Of a stretch of 64,000 nucleotides of DNA, positions 15,587 through 24,621 are shown in pieces (positions within the stretch are counted from its first letter, which is position 1; each line of letters starts with the position of its first letter). Below the pieces are notes generated by a model. The model saw only the letters and a program-made list of their open reading frames with translations. It was not told the origin of the DNA and searched no databases. Source of the DNA: CALRGE01 sp964360635 (GTDB taxonomy: Bacteria; Patescibacteriota; Gracilibacteria; UBA1369; 2-02-FULL-48-14). Made by a program: the position numbers and the translations under genes. The stretch spans positions 8,330 to 72,329 of the forward strand of contig CAYHXO010000006.1 in NCBI GenBank assembly GCA_964360635.1, written 5' to 3'.

Positions 15587-17209
15587 ATGTTAAATTGTAA
15601 AAAATGCGGACAAAACTTTGAACTTGAAGCCGAAGATTTTGAATTTTTAAAAAAGTTTGATGTTCCGGCGCCGACTCACTGCCCGGATTGCAGGAATCAA
15701 AGACGATTGGTTTTTCGAAATGACAGGAATTTTTACAAACGCGAATGTGATATGTGCAAGAAGATAATTATTTCGATTTATTCCGTGGACAGGCCATTCC
15801 CCGTCTACTGCAAAGATTGTTTTTTAAGTGACAAATTCAATCCGCTCGATTACGGGAAAGATTTCAATTTCGACAAACCTTTTTTCGAACAATTTGAAGA
15901 TATGAGATCTAAAGTTCCTCGAATAGCGATTTATCAGACGCTTTGCGAAAACTCCGATTACATAGTGCATAGCGGAAAAAGTAAGAATTGTTACATGGGC
16001 AGTTCAATGCGAGGTTGTGAAGATGTTTACTACTCGGATTTCGCACAAGTCAGCAGGGATTCACTCGATCTCTACATGTGCTCGCATATGGAAGAGTGCT
16101 ATTTCTGCACCGATTCAGACCAATGTTATCATTCATCGTATCTGGAGAATTGCCTAAGTTTAAATTTTTCCTATTTATGTTTTGACTGTCGCGCTTCCAA
16201 TAATTTGATCGGTTGCGTTGGACTTAGAAGAAAAGAATTTATGATTTTAAATCAGCCGTCGAATCAAAAAGATTTTGAGGAGACTTTAAAAAAATTAAAT
16301 AATGATGCTGAGTTTAAGTGTGACTTTTTAGAAAAATTTGCGAAATTGAGACTCGAGATTCCGGTTAAATATTTTTGGGAGAAAAATTCTGAAAATTCTA
16401 CCGGAAATTATGTAGTTAATTCAAAAAATGCACGCGATTGTTATAATGTTTGGAATGTTGAAGACGGCAAATATATTTATGACAGTATGGACATGAAAGA
16501 TTGCCTTGATTCCACACGAATTGCAGGAGGAGAGATGCTTTATGAAACAAATGGTGGAATCGATCTGACTTTTAGCAAATTTTCCAATCTTTGTTACCAA
16601 TGCAGTAACATGGAATATTGCGACAATTCACAAAGTTCACATGATTGTTTCGGGTGCATGAGTTTAAAATCAAATCGTTTTTGCATTTTGAACAAACAAT
16701 ATAGCGAGGAAGAATGGAGAAAGCTCGCTACGCTCGTTATAGAACATATGAAAAAAACCGGTGAATATGGCGAATATTTCCCGGCGGGAATTACAGTTTT
16801 TGGATACAATGAAACAAAGGCTTTTGACCACTTCCCACTTTCAAAAATAGAGGCAATTGCAAAAGGTTTTAAATGGAAGGATGTAGATTTGCGTCAATAT
16901 TTACCGCAAACATATAAACTTACAAATGAAATAAATGATGATGTTTTAAATGAAATTTTGGCATGTTCATTATGCTCTAAAAACTACAAAATCATTCCGC
17001 AAGAATTAAAGTTCTATCGAAAAATGGGCCTTCCCATACCTGTTAAATGCTTTGAATGTAGGCATAAGGAGCGTCTGTCATATGAAAATCCACGAAAACT
17101 TTGGGATAGAAATTGTATGAAGTGTGGTGTCACGATTCAAACTACATATGCACCCGAATGTAGTGAAAAGGTGTATTGTGAGAAATGTTATTTAGCTGAA
17201 GTTCAATGA
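15587..17209 (+). CDS. Cys-rich zinc-ribbon/solenoid protein, paralog 2
   Basis: The 540-aa protein has the same A-B-B'-A' plan as its neighbours. Both terminal modules keep all eight Cys (CKKC, CPDC, CDMC, CKDC at the N-terminus; CSLC, CFEC, CMKC, CEKC at the C-terminus). In domain B, successive Cys from KNCYMG to LIGCVG are spaced 9, 21, 6, 3, 6, 9, 9, 3 and 9 residues, all multiples of three. B' ends in FCILNKQYSEEEW, and the linker has GEYGEYFP and FGYNETKAFDHFP. It ends AEVQ where the others end in VY. The stop overlaps the start of paralog 3 in an ATGA, so translation is coupled. The function is unknown. Confidence 0.85.
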   Translation: MLNCKKCGQNFELEAEDFEFLKKFDVPAPTHCPDCRNQRRLVFRNDRNFYKRECDMCKKIIISIYSVDRPFPVYCKDCFLSDKFNPLDYGKDFNFDKPFFEQFEDMRSKVPRIAIYQTLCENSDYIVHSGKSKNCYMGSSMRGCEDVYYSDFAQVSRDSLDLYMCSHMEECYFCTDSDQCYHSSYLENCLSLNFSYLCFDCRASNNLIGCVGLRRKEFMILNQPSNQKDFEETLKKLNNDAEFKCDFLEKFAKLRLEIPVKYFWEKNSENSTGNYVVNSKNARDCYNVWNVEDGKYIYDSMDMKDCLDSTRIAGGEMLYETNGGIDLTFSKFSNLCYQCSNMEYCDNSQSSHDCFGCMSLKSNRFCILNKQYSEEEWRKLATLVIEHMKKTGEYGEYFPAGITVFGYNETKAFDHFPLSKIEAIAKGFKWKDVDLRQYLPQTYKLTNEINDDVLNEILACSLCSKNYKIIPQELKFYRKMGLPIPVKCFECRHKERLSYENPRKLWDRNCMKCGVTIQTTYAPECSEKVYCEKCYLAEVQ

Positions 17210-18801
17210 TTAAAACTTGTAAAAATTGCTCGCAAAACTTTGAAATCAGGGAAGAAGATGTGGCAATTTATCAAAAATTGGATGTTCCTTATCCGAATTA
17301 TTGCCCTAACTGTAGAGCACAAAGAAGAACTTCATTTAGGAATGACTGGAATGTTTATAATAGAAAATGTGATTTGTGTAAAAAAAATATTGTGAGTGTT
17401 TATTCAACGGATAAAAACGTAAAAGTATATTGTCAGGAATGTTATTGGAGTGACAAATGGGATGGCGGTCAATTTGCTAAAGATTTCGACTTTAACAGAT
17501 CGTTTTTTGATCAAATGAAAGAATTAATTTCATCAGTTCCGCTCATTAATCTAACAATGATGAATTGTATAAACTGCGAATACAATACAAATGCGGTTAA
17601 CTCAAAAGATTGTTATTTGTCATCAAGATTGGGTGATAGCGAAGGAATTTTATATACATATTTGCCTGTGAAATCTTTGAATTGCGTTGACTGTTTCAAC
17701 ATAAATACTTGCCAATATTGTTATGAATGTGTGGACTGTTGGAACTGTTATAACTCTATTTTTTGCGTTAGATGTAAAAGCACGAGTGATTCTTCTTTTT
17801 GTTTTGAGTGTATTAGTGTGAAAAATTGCTTTGGTTGTGTTGGGTTAAGAAACGTTGAATATTACTTTTTTAATCAAAAATGTACAAAAGAAGAATATGA
17901 AGAAAAAATTAGAAATGTTGATATTTCCACACATGAAAAGCTCTTGGAAATGAAGAGAATATTTATTAAAAAGGTCAGCAAATATCCACACAGAGCTTCA
18001 GTTATTTTAAATTCAGAAAATGTCCTGGGTGACTATATTGCAGATTCAAAAAACGTATATAATTCATTCGACATCGAAAAAAGTGAAGATGTTGTTAACT
18101 CATGGGGTGTTGAATTTGCAAAGGATGTTTATGACGGATGTTTTATTTATATTGGCGAAAATGTTTACGATACAATTGGAAATTTTGATAGCCAGAATAT
18201 AAGATTTTCTGCCTTCCCATATAATTGTCACGATAGTTACTACTTATTTTCTTGTTTCAATAACACCGGCAATTGCTTCGGTTGCGTTTCATTGAAACAA
18301 AAACAGTACTGTATTTTAAATAAACAGTACACAAAAGAAGAGTATGAAGCTTTGCTTCCGCGAATTATTGAACATATGAAAAAAACCAGTGAATATGGTG
18401 AATTTTTCCCTGTTTCAATATCTCCATTTGCATATAATGAGACGGTTGCTTATGAATTTTTTCCAATGACAAAAGATGAAGTTTTAGCCTGTGGTTTAAA
18501 ATGGAAAGATTTTGAGCGAAAAAACTCATCCGGTCTAAGTGAAGATATTGTATCATGCATCCAATGTGAAAGAATTTTTAAATTAATTCCAAAAGAATTA
18601 GCCTTTTATCGAGAGAAAAAGCTTCCAAATCCTAAAAAATGTCATATTTGCAGACATGCCGAAAGGTTAAATCAGAGAAATCCAAGACACCTTTGGACTC
18701 GAAATTGTGCTAAGTGCAAAGTCGAAATATCTACCGGCTATTCACCGGAAAGGTCGGAAACGGTATATTGTGAATCGTGTTACTTATCTGAAGTCTACTA
18801 A
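17206..18801 (+). CDS. Cys-rich zinc-ribbon/solenoid protein, paralog 3
   Basis: The 531-aa protein has the most regular Cys array. In domain B, 16 Cys (121, 124, 136, 160, 163, 169, 172, 175, 178, 181, 187, 190, 199, 202, 208, 211) all share one mod-3 register, including CQYCYECVDCWNC. The N-terminal module (CKNC, CPNC, CDLC, CQEC) and C-terminal module (CIQC, CHIC, CAKC, CESC) are complete. The second domain closes with QYCILNKQYTKEEYE, then HMKKTSEYGEFFP and FAYNETVAYEFFP. It overlaps paralog 2 by 4 bp and paralog 4 by 1 bp (TAATG). The function is unknown; a metal-loaded or thiol-stacked solenoid is the structural inference. Confidence 0.85.
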   Translation: MIKTCKNCSQNFEIREEDVAIYQKLDVPYPNYCPNCRAQRRTSFRNDWNVYNRKCDLCKKNIVSVYSTDKNVKVYCQECYWSDKWDGGQFAKDFDFNRSFFDQMKELISSVPLINLTMMNCINCEYNTNAVNSKDCYLSSRLGDSEGILYTYLPVKSLNCVDCFNINTCQYCYECVDCWNCYNSIFCVRCKSTSDSSFCFECISVKNCFGCVGLRNVEYYFFNQKCTKEEYEEKIRNVDISTHEKLLEMKRIFIKKVSKYPHRASVILNSENVLGDYIADSKNVYNSFDIEKSEDVVNSWGVEFAKDVYDGCFIYIGENVYDTIGNFDSQNIRFSAFPYNCHDSYYLFSCFNNTGNCFGCVSLKQKQYCILNKQYTKEEYEALLPRIIEHMKKTSEYGEFFPVSISPFAYNETVAYEFFPMTKDEVLACGLKWKDFERKNSSGLSEDIVSCIQCERIFKLIPKELAFYREKKLPNPKKCHICRHAERLNQRNPRHLWTRNCAKCKVEISTGYSPERSETVYCESCYLSEVY

Positions 18802-20453
18802 TGCCTGATATTAAACAGAACTGCCGAACTTGCTCAAAAGAATTCGTTGTGAATGAATGGGAACAAGCACATTTGCAAAAAATGGGTGGTTTTCCACTGC
18901 CAACTTTGTGTATAGATCACAGACATCAAAGAAGATTTGCCTATAGAAATGAGAGGAAATTATATAAAGATAAATGTGATTTTAGCGGAAAAGATATTAT
19001 TTCAATTTATTCGCCGGATAAAAATTTGAAAGTTTATTCCCAAGAAATTTGGTGGAGTGACAAATGGGATGGACGCGATTACGGAAGAGATTTTGACTTT
19101 AGTAGGCCATTTTTTGATCAATTTCAAGAGCTAAGATTGTCGACTCCAAGAATGTCTCTTTTGAATTCAAATGGTGAAAATAGCGAATATTGCAATCTAA
19201 CAACTGATAATAAAAACTGCTATTTAGTTTTTGGGGGAGATTTTAATCAAGATGCTCTTTATTCAATATTTTGTTTTTATTCAAGAGATGTTGCGGATCT
19301 TTATTGGGTGAATAAATCGGAACTTATTTATGACTCAATTGATTGTTCGAATTGCTACAATATTAAGCATGCACAAAATACTTATAACTGTCGTGATGGG
19401 GCATTTTTATTTGATTGTCGAAACTGTGAATATTGTATTGGATGTGTTGGTTTACGCGGTAAAAAATATCATATTTTCAACAAAGCATATTCGCCGGAAG
19501 ATTATGCAAAAAAAATGCATGAATTAAGGTTAGATACTTGGAGCGGAGTACAAAAATTTAAAGTGGAGTTTAATAAATTTAAATTGAATTTTCCAATGCT
19601 TTTTGCAAGTATTGTGAATTGTGAAAACTGCAGTGGTGATAAAATTAAAGATGCTAAAAATTGTGAGAACTGCTTTGATATTTATGGCCCTGTTGAAGAC
19701 TGTAAAGATGTATTCTTAGGAGGCTGGAATTTAAAAGATGCTCTTAGCTCTAGTCACATTGGTCATAAATCAGAAATAGCATATGAATCAATTGGGATTC
19801 CCGGAGTTCACACAACTGCTTTTTCGTCATTTGTATGGTTTGGAAGCAATGTTTACTATTCAGATACAGTTGCTTATTGTAATAATATTTTTGGTTGTTC
19901 GAATATGAATAAAGCCGAATATTGCATTTTGAACAAACAATACAGTAAAGAAGATTATGAAAGTTTACGTGCAAGAATTGTGGAGCATATGAAAAAAACC
20001 GGTGAATGGGGTGAGTTTATGCCAATCAAAAATTCTCTTTTTGCATACAATGAAACCGTTGCTCAAGATTTCTTTCCTAAAAGCAAGGATGAAGCTTTTT
20101 CCGAAGGCATTAAATGGCTTGATGAAGAAGTTCGTGAGATAAAACCTCAAGATATTCCAGACTCAATTCACGATGCAAAAGATGATATTTTACAAGGAAC
20201 ATTCATATGTGAAAAAACCGGAAGACCCTATCGGATTGTTCCTGCGGAATTAAAATTATATCGACAAATGGGAATCCCAATCCCTCATTTTGCTCCTGAA
20301 ACTCGGAATGAAATGCGCATTCAAGCTAGAAATCCTCATCATACCTGGTCAAGAAATTGCACAAAGTGTGGAATGAAGATTGAAACTAGTTATGCTCCTA
20401 ATCGGCCAGAAAATGTATACTGTGAGCCTTGTTATTTGGCTGAGGTTTACTGA
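18801..20453 (+). CDS. Cys-rich zinc-ribbon/solenoid protein, paralog 4
   Basis: The 550-aa protein keeps the plan but has lost two zinc sites as pairs. In the N-terminal module the first site reads CRTC with CIDH. The second site is gone on both halves (CDFSG and VYSQEIW where paralogs 1-3 have CDxC and VYCxxC). In the C-terminal module the first site is gone (CEKTG, FAPET) and the second is intact (CTKC, CEPC). Domain B Cys spacings are 18, 24, 3, 12, 9, 3, 3 and 3. It is the last gene of the first run, and its end overlaps the convergent TrmB copy 2 by 7 bp. Confidence 0.85.
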   Translation: MPDIKQNCRTCSKEFVVNEWEQAHLQKMGGFPLPTLCIDHRHQRRFAYRNERKLYKDKCDFSGKDIISIYSPDKNLKVYSQEIWWSDKWDGRDYGRDFDFSRPFFDQFQELRLSTPRMSLLNSNGENSEYCNLTTDNKNCYLVFGGDFNQDALYSIFCFYSRDVADLYWVNKSELIYDSIDCSNCYNIKHAQNTYNCRDGAFLFDCRNCEYCIGCVGLRGKKYHIFNKAYSPEDYAKKMHELRLDTWSGVQKFKVEFNKFKLNFPMLFASIVNCENCSGDKIKDAKNCENCFDIYGPVEDCKDVFLGGWNLKDALSSSHIGHKSEIAYESIGIPGVHTTAFSSFVWFGSNVYYSDTVAYCNNIFGCSNMNKAEYCILNKQYSKEDYESLRARIVEHMKKTGEWGEFMPIKNSLFAYNETVAQDFFPKSKDEAFSEGIKWLDEEVREIKPQDIPDSIHDAKDDILQGTFICEKTGRPYRIVPAELKLYRQMGIPIPHFAPETRNEMRIQARNPHHTWSRNCTKCGMKIETSYAPNRPENVYCEPCYLAEVY

Positions 20454-21205
20454 GCCACGAAGGAAGTTGCGCCGAGCCAAGAAAGATCGAAAATTGCCTT
20501 TTGAGTGCGTGCATAAACAGCCGATTCGATTAAAACGCCGGTTAGTTCATCTGGATTGAGAGACATTATTGCAACAAAATTATCGTAAATTGAAATTTGG
20601 TTTTCAAAGGCAAATTCATTTGGATTCACGAAAAGAATTTCTACAAGTTCTTCCGGATATTTTTTTGGATAAAAGTTTTCAACAAAGTATCTGGCCTCCT
20701 TTGTTGAAGGGGTAAGTAGCCTGACTTTTATACCTTTCCTAACCAATTTCTGAAGATATCCTGGTAAATAATCTGGGAGTAAATTTCCGAGTGCTTCTAA
20801 ATTTGTATATCCTAAAACATCTGATTTTGCTTCGAGAGTTTGTTCAAAAATAGTTTTAATTCCATCAATTCCCTCGTAAGAACGGATGATTGGTTTGAAG
20901 GCACTTGTATTTGTTAGTGAAATTAATTCAGGTAAAAGTGATTTGGCTTTTTCAAATTTTTCTTCAATTTGATTCACGAGAACTTGTGGAGGTTCTGCAA
21001 CAAAAAATTTAACATTACCTTTCAAATTGGTCGTTATAAGTCCCTTATTTTTTAATGTATCAAGAATGTAATAACAGTTTACACGAGCTGTATTAGACTT
21101 TCTTGCAATGGTACTGGCAAAAGATCCACCTAATTCCAATACAGTTATGTAAACTTGAGCTTCTTCTTTTGAAAGACCGAATTGTTCAAGCTGATTTACG
21201 AGCAT
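20447..21205 (-). CDS. TrmB-family transcriptional regulator (copy 2)
   Basis: The 252-aa protein has an N-terminal TrmB winged helix (FGLSKEEAQVYITVLELGGSFASTIARKSNTARV, YYILDTLKNKGLI), a linker helix, and a C-terminal ligand/PLD-like domain (SYEGIDGIKTIFEQTL, KGIKVRLLTPSTKEARYF). It is paralogous to the regulator at 12905. It is inserted in the Cys-rich array on the opposite strand: convergent with paralog 4 and divergent from paralog 5. The 96-bp region shared with paralog 5 has a near-palindrome and repeated TACAAG motifs. Control of the second array operon is a strong inference from this position. Confidence 0.85.
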   Translation of the reverse strand: MLVNQLEQFGLSKEEAQVYITVLELGGSFASTIARKSNTARVNCYYILDTLKNKGLITTNLKGNVKFFVAEPPQVLVNQIEEKFEKAKSLLPELISLTNTSAFKPIIRSYEGIDGIKTIFEQTLEAKSDVLGYTNLEALGNLLPDYLPGYLQKLVRKGIKVRLLTPSTKEARYFVENFYPKKYPEELVEILFVNPNEFAFENQISIYDNFVAIMSLNPDELTGVLIESAVYARTQKAIFDLSWLGATSFVAQ

Positions 21206-21206
21206 G

Positions 21207-21290
21207 TTGTAAGAATATTTCTACAAGAAATATACCCTGTTAAATGGCGGATTACAAGCTTATATTATGTACTTTTTTACAAGCTATGAT
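21207..21290. promoter_or_regulatory. Divergent control region between TrmB copy 2 and paralog 5
   Basis: A near-palindrome TTGTAAGAATATTTCTACAA (21207-21226) sits 2 bp upstream of the TrmB start. TACAAG recurs on the + strand at 21222, 21253 and 21278, the last two inside a longer direct repeat TTACAAGCT (21252-21260 and 21277-21285). The -10 for paralog 5 is probably TATGAT (21285-21290), giving a start ~5 nt before its ATG. No good -35 is visible, which suggests an activator-dependent promoter. Confidence 0.55.
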
Positions 21291-21301
21291 AAAGTTTAAG
21301 C

Positions 21302-22954
21302 ATGGAAATCAATAAAACATGTACATCGTGCGGCAAAAGTTTTGTAGTTAACGAACTAGACCAAAAATTTTATGAAAAAATGGTGGTTCCAATGCCAACA
21401 TTATGTCCTGATGAAAGGGCAAAACGTAGGTTAGCATTCAGAAATGAAAAACACCTTTATCACAGGAAATGTGATTTAAGCGGGAAAAGTATTATTTCAA
21501 ATTATTCCATAGATAAAGTTAACAAAGTTTACGATCAGAAAGAGTGGTGGAGTGATAAATGGAGTGCAATGGATTATGGGCGTGATTTTGATTTTAATCG
21601 TTCATTTTTCGAACAATATTCTGAGCTTCAAAAAGAAGTGCCTCGCTTGAATTTGCTAAGTATAAATAATGAAAATAGTGATTACACAAATTGTGTTTCA
21701 AATTTGAAAAATTGTTACTTACTTTTTTCGTCCGATTTTAGTCAAGATTGTTATTACGGCGATTGGGTACAAAATTCAAAGAATTGCGTGGATAATTATT
21801 TAATAGTTAGAAGTGAATTGGCATACGAATGTTTCTATTCACAGAGCATTTACAGAGGTATTTATATCTTTAATTCATCAAATTGTACTGATAGCGCCTT
21901 TTTATATGACTGTCGCGGCTGCAATGATTGTTTCATGTCATACGGCTTAAGAAATAAAAAATATTGCATCGAGAATAAGGAATATTCAAAAGAAGAGTAT
22001 GAGAAATTGATGAAAGAAATTAAGATTAGTTCTAATGCGAATTTTTCAAAATTAAAGCAGAAGTTCTTTGAAATTATCAAAAATCATCCTCGACTTTACA
22101 TGCAAAAAATGGGGAGAGTTGAATCTTCAACGGGTGATCTTTTTATGGATAGTGAGAATTGTCTTGAATCATTTGAAGTTGTGAAAGGAAAAGACTGCAA
22201 GTTTGTACAATCCGGATTTGAAATTAAGGATATTTATGATTCTTCTTATGTAAATGGCGAGCTGGGTTATGAAAACTGCGAATGTTTTCCAATGCCATAT
22301 AATTCCGCCTTTAATGTAAACACATATACCGGCCAAAATCTTTTCTATACAGATAGTTGTATGAGCAATTGCTCAGATTGTTTTGGATGTATAAGTCTTC
22401 GCGCAAATAAGTACTGTATTTTAAATAAACAATACACAAAAGAGGAATATGAAAATATGAAAGCTCGGATTATTGAGTATATGAAAAAAACCGGTGAATG
22501 GGGGGAGTTCTTCCCTATCGAACTTTCACCTTTTGGATACAATGAAACAAACGCTCAAGAGTTTTTCCCAATCACAAAAGAAGATGCTTTGAGTGAAAAA
22601 TATAAGTGGAAGGAGGAAGATGAAAATTCGAGTTATTCAGGGCCTTATGTAAATATTCCGGATGATATTAAAGATGTGGATTCTGAAATTACGAAGCAGA
22701 TTTTGAAATGCGAAATTAGTGGAAAACTTTATAAAATAATTCCTCAGGAGTTAGAATGTTATAAAACTATGGGCATTCCAATTCCAAGGTGTTCGCCCGA
22801 ACAAAGATGGAAAGATAGATTTTCAAAGCAAAATCCTAGAACACTTTGGGATAGAAAATGTGAGAATTGTTCAAAAGGAATTAAAAGCACTTATTCTCCG
22901 GATAGACCTGAAAAAGTTTATTGTGAGGTGTGCTATTTAAAAATAGTCTATTAA
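21302..22954 (+). CDS. Cys-rich zinc-ribbon/solenoid protein, paralog 5
   Basis: The 550-aa protein is the first gene of the second run. The N-terminal module keeps CTSC but has CPDE for its partner, and lacks the second site on both halves (CDLSG, VYDQKEW). The C-terminal module has lost the first site (CEISG, CSPEQ) and kept the second (CENC, CEVC). Domain B Cys spacings after the first pair are 12, 12, 15, 18, 9, 3, 3 and 12. B' repeats the pattern and closes with KYCILNKQYTKEEYE, then GEWGEFFP and FGYNETNAQEFFP. The stop and the start of paralog 6 share a base (TAATG). The function is unknown. Confidence 0.85.
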   Translation: MEINKTCTSCGKSFVVNELDQKFYEKMVVPMPTLCPDERAKRRLAFRNEKHLYHRKCDLSGKSIISNYSIDKVNKVYDQKEWWSDKWSAMDYGRDFDFNRSFFEQYSELQKEVPRLNLLSINNENSDYTNCVSNLKNCYLLFSSDFSQDCYYGDWVQNSKNCVDNYLIVRSELAYECFYSQSIYRGIYIFNSSNCTDSAFLYDCRGCNDCFMSYGLRNKKYCIENKEYSKEEYEKLMKEIKISSNANFSKLKQKFFEIIKNHPRLYMQKMGRVESSTGDLFMDSENCLESFEVVKGKDCKFVQSGFEIKDIYDSSYVNGELGYENCECFPMPYNSAFNVNTYTGQNLFYTDSCMSNCSDCFGCISLRANKYCILNKQYTKEEYENMKARIIEYMKKTGEWGEFFPIELSPFGYNETNAQEFFPITKEDALSEKYKWKEEDENSSYSGPYVNIPDDIKDVDSEITKQILKCEISGKLYKIIPQELECYKTMGIPIPRCSPEQRWKDRFSKQNPRTLWDRKCENCSKGIKSTYSPDRPEKVYCEVCYLKIVY

Positions 22955-24621
22955 TGACTGTGATTACTAAAACATGTCGGGTTAGTGGAAAAGAATTCAT
23001 TGTCACAGATGAAGATCAGCAGTTTTATGAAAAAATGGGAGTGCCGTTGCCAACTTTATGTCCCGAAGAACGAATGCGACGTAGATTGGCTTTTCGAAAT
23101 GAAAGGAATCTTTATCATAGAAAATGTGATTTAAGCGGAAAAGAGTTGATTTCAAATTTTTCACCTGATAAACCTAATAAAGTTTATGACCAAAAAGACT
23201 GGTGGAGTGATAAATGGGATGCACTTTCGTATGGAATGGACTTTGATTTTACCCGGCCTTTTTTTGACCAATTTGAGGAACTATTAAAAAAAGTTCCACT
23301 CCCACATGTCGTTGGCTCAATTGATATTGAGGAAAGCAATTGTAGATATACCAATTATGCTGGTGATAACAAAAATTGTTATTTAATTTTTGACTCAGAT
23401 TTTAATGAAGATTGTCAGTATGGTGAAGTAATTAAACATTCAAAATCTTGCTTGGATTCTTCCTATTTGAAAAGCTGTGAATTGATGTATGGATGCCTAG
23501 ATTGTCATAGTTGTTATAATTTAAAATACTCACAAGATTGTACAAATAGTTTTGATTCTTTTTTTCTAAAAAATTGCATTTCGTGTAAGAATTGTTTTGG
23601 ATGTGTTGGTCTTGTACAAAAAGAATACTACATTTTCAATAAGCCATTTAGCAGAGAGGAATATCAGAATTTTCTTAAAAAGTTCGTAGCAGGCAAAAGG
23701 AGTGCAGTATTAGATATGCAGAAAAAATTTGAAGAATTCTCAACTTGTTTCCCAGTTAAATATTTCCATGGGATACAAATCGAAAATTCCGATGGTGATT
23801 ATTTAAGCAATGTAAAAGATGTCCATAATTGTTTTGATGTAGGAAATTCTAGAGATCTGCATTATTGCGACTCACTATACACCGCAAATGACTGCATGGA
23901 TGTTTCTTCATTTGGAGAGAAAATTGAACTCGTTTATGAATCAGGAACAGTTGGCATTAATTGTACAAACATTAAATTCTGCCATGGAATTGTAAACAAT
24001 TGTTCCGATATAAATTATTCAATGTACTGTAGATCATCACAAAATCTTTTCGGATGTGTGGGAATAAAAAGGGGTAATTATACTATTCTTAACAAGAAAT
24101 ATACGAAAGAAGAGTATGAATTTTTATTACCACGAGTTATAGAACATATGAAGAAAACAGGCGAATTGGGCGAGTATTTCCCAATGAAATTATCTCCGTA
24201 TTGTTATAATGAATGTATGTCACAGGAATATTTTCCAATTACTAAAGAAGAAACTTTAAAGTTGGGTTTAAAGTGGTTTGAACCTGAAACTCAAAGCCAT
24301 TATCAAGGTCAAAAAATAGTGACTCCAGAAAATATCATAGATGTGGATGAATCGATTTTAAAACAAATTCTTACATGTAATAACTGTACAAAAAATTATA
24401 AAATAAATAAAATGGAGCTGGATTTTTATAAAAATATGGGAATTCCTGTGCCGCAAATTTGCTCACATTGCAGGTATAAAGTGAGAATGAAACAAAAAAA
24501 TCCTAGACAATTATTAGAAAGGAACTGTAGCAATTGTTCAAAAGATATCCAAACTACATACTCAAATGAACGAGTTGAGAAAGTTTATTGTGAAGAGTGT
24601 TATTTAAAGCATGTTTACTAA
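22954..24621 (+). CDS. Cys-rich zinc-ribbon/solenoid protein, paralog 6
   Basis: The 555-aa protein starts at the ATG inside the TAATG junction (22954); an upstream in-frame ATG at 22930 would overlap paralog 5. The N-terminal module has lost both zinc sites (CRVSG with CPEER; CDLSG with VYDQKDW), yet the rest of the module is well conserved (RRRLAFRNERNLYHRKCD, WWSDKWD). The C-terminal module is complete (CNNC, CSHC, CSNC, CEEC). Domain B Cys spacings are 12, 12, 9, 6, 3, 3, 9, 12, 3, 3 and 3, all multiples of three. It ends 4 bp into the convergent mazF. The function is unknown. Confidence 0.85.
   Translation: MTVITKTCRVSGKEFIVTDEDQQFYEKMGVPLPTLCPEERMRRRLAFRNERNLYHRKCDLSGKELISNFSPDKPNKVYDQKDWWSDKWDALSYGMDFDFTRPFFDQFEELLKKVPLPHVVGSIDIEESNCRYTNYAGDNKNCYLIFDSDFNEDCQYGEVIKHSKSCLDSSYLKSCELMYGCLDCHSCYNLKYSQDCTNSFDSFFLKNCISCKNCFGCVGLVQKEYYIFNKPFSREEYQNFLKKFVAGKRSAVLDMQKKFEEFSTCFPVKYFHGIQIENSDGDYLSNVKDVHNCFDVGNSRDLHYCDSLYTANDCMDVSSFGEKIELVYESGTVGINCTNIKFCHGIVNNCSDINYSMYCRSSQNLFGCVGIKRGNYTILNKKYTKEEYEFLLPRVIEHMKKTGELGEYFPMKLSPYCYNECMSQEYFPITKEETLKLGLKWFEPETQSHYQGQKIVTPENIIDVDESILKQILTCNNCTKNYKINKMELDFYKNMGIPVPQICSHCRYKVRMKQKNPRQLLERNCSNCSKDIQTTYSNERVEKVYCEECYLKHVY

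Noticed and set aside
13997..24621. Repetitive DNA in the Cys-rich array taken as CRISPR or satellite
   Set aside because: The repetition is at the protein level (paralogy and TGT/TGC codons in register). There are no constant-length DNA repeats with spacers.
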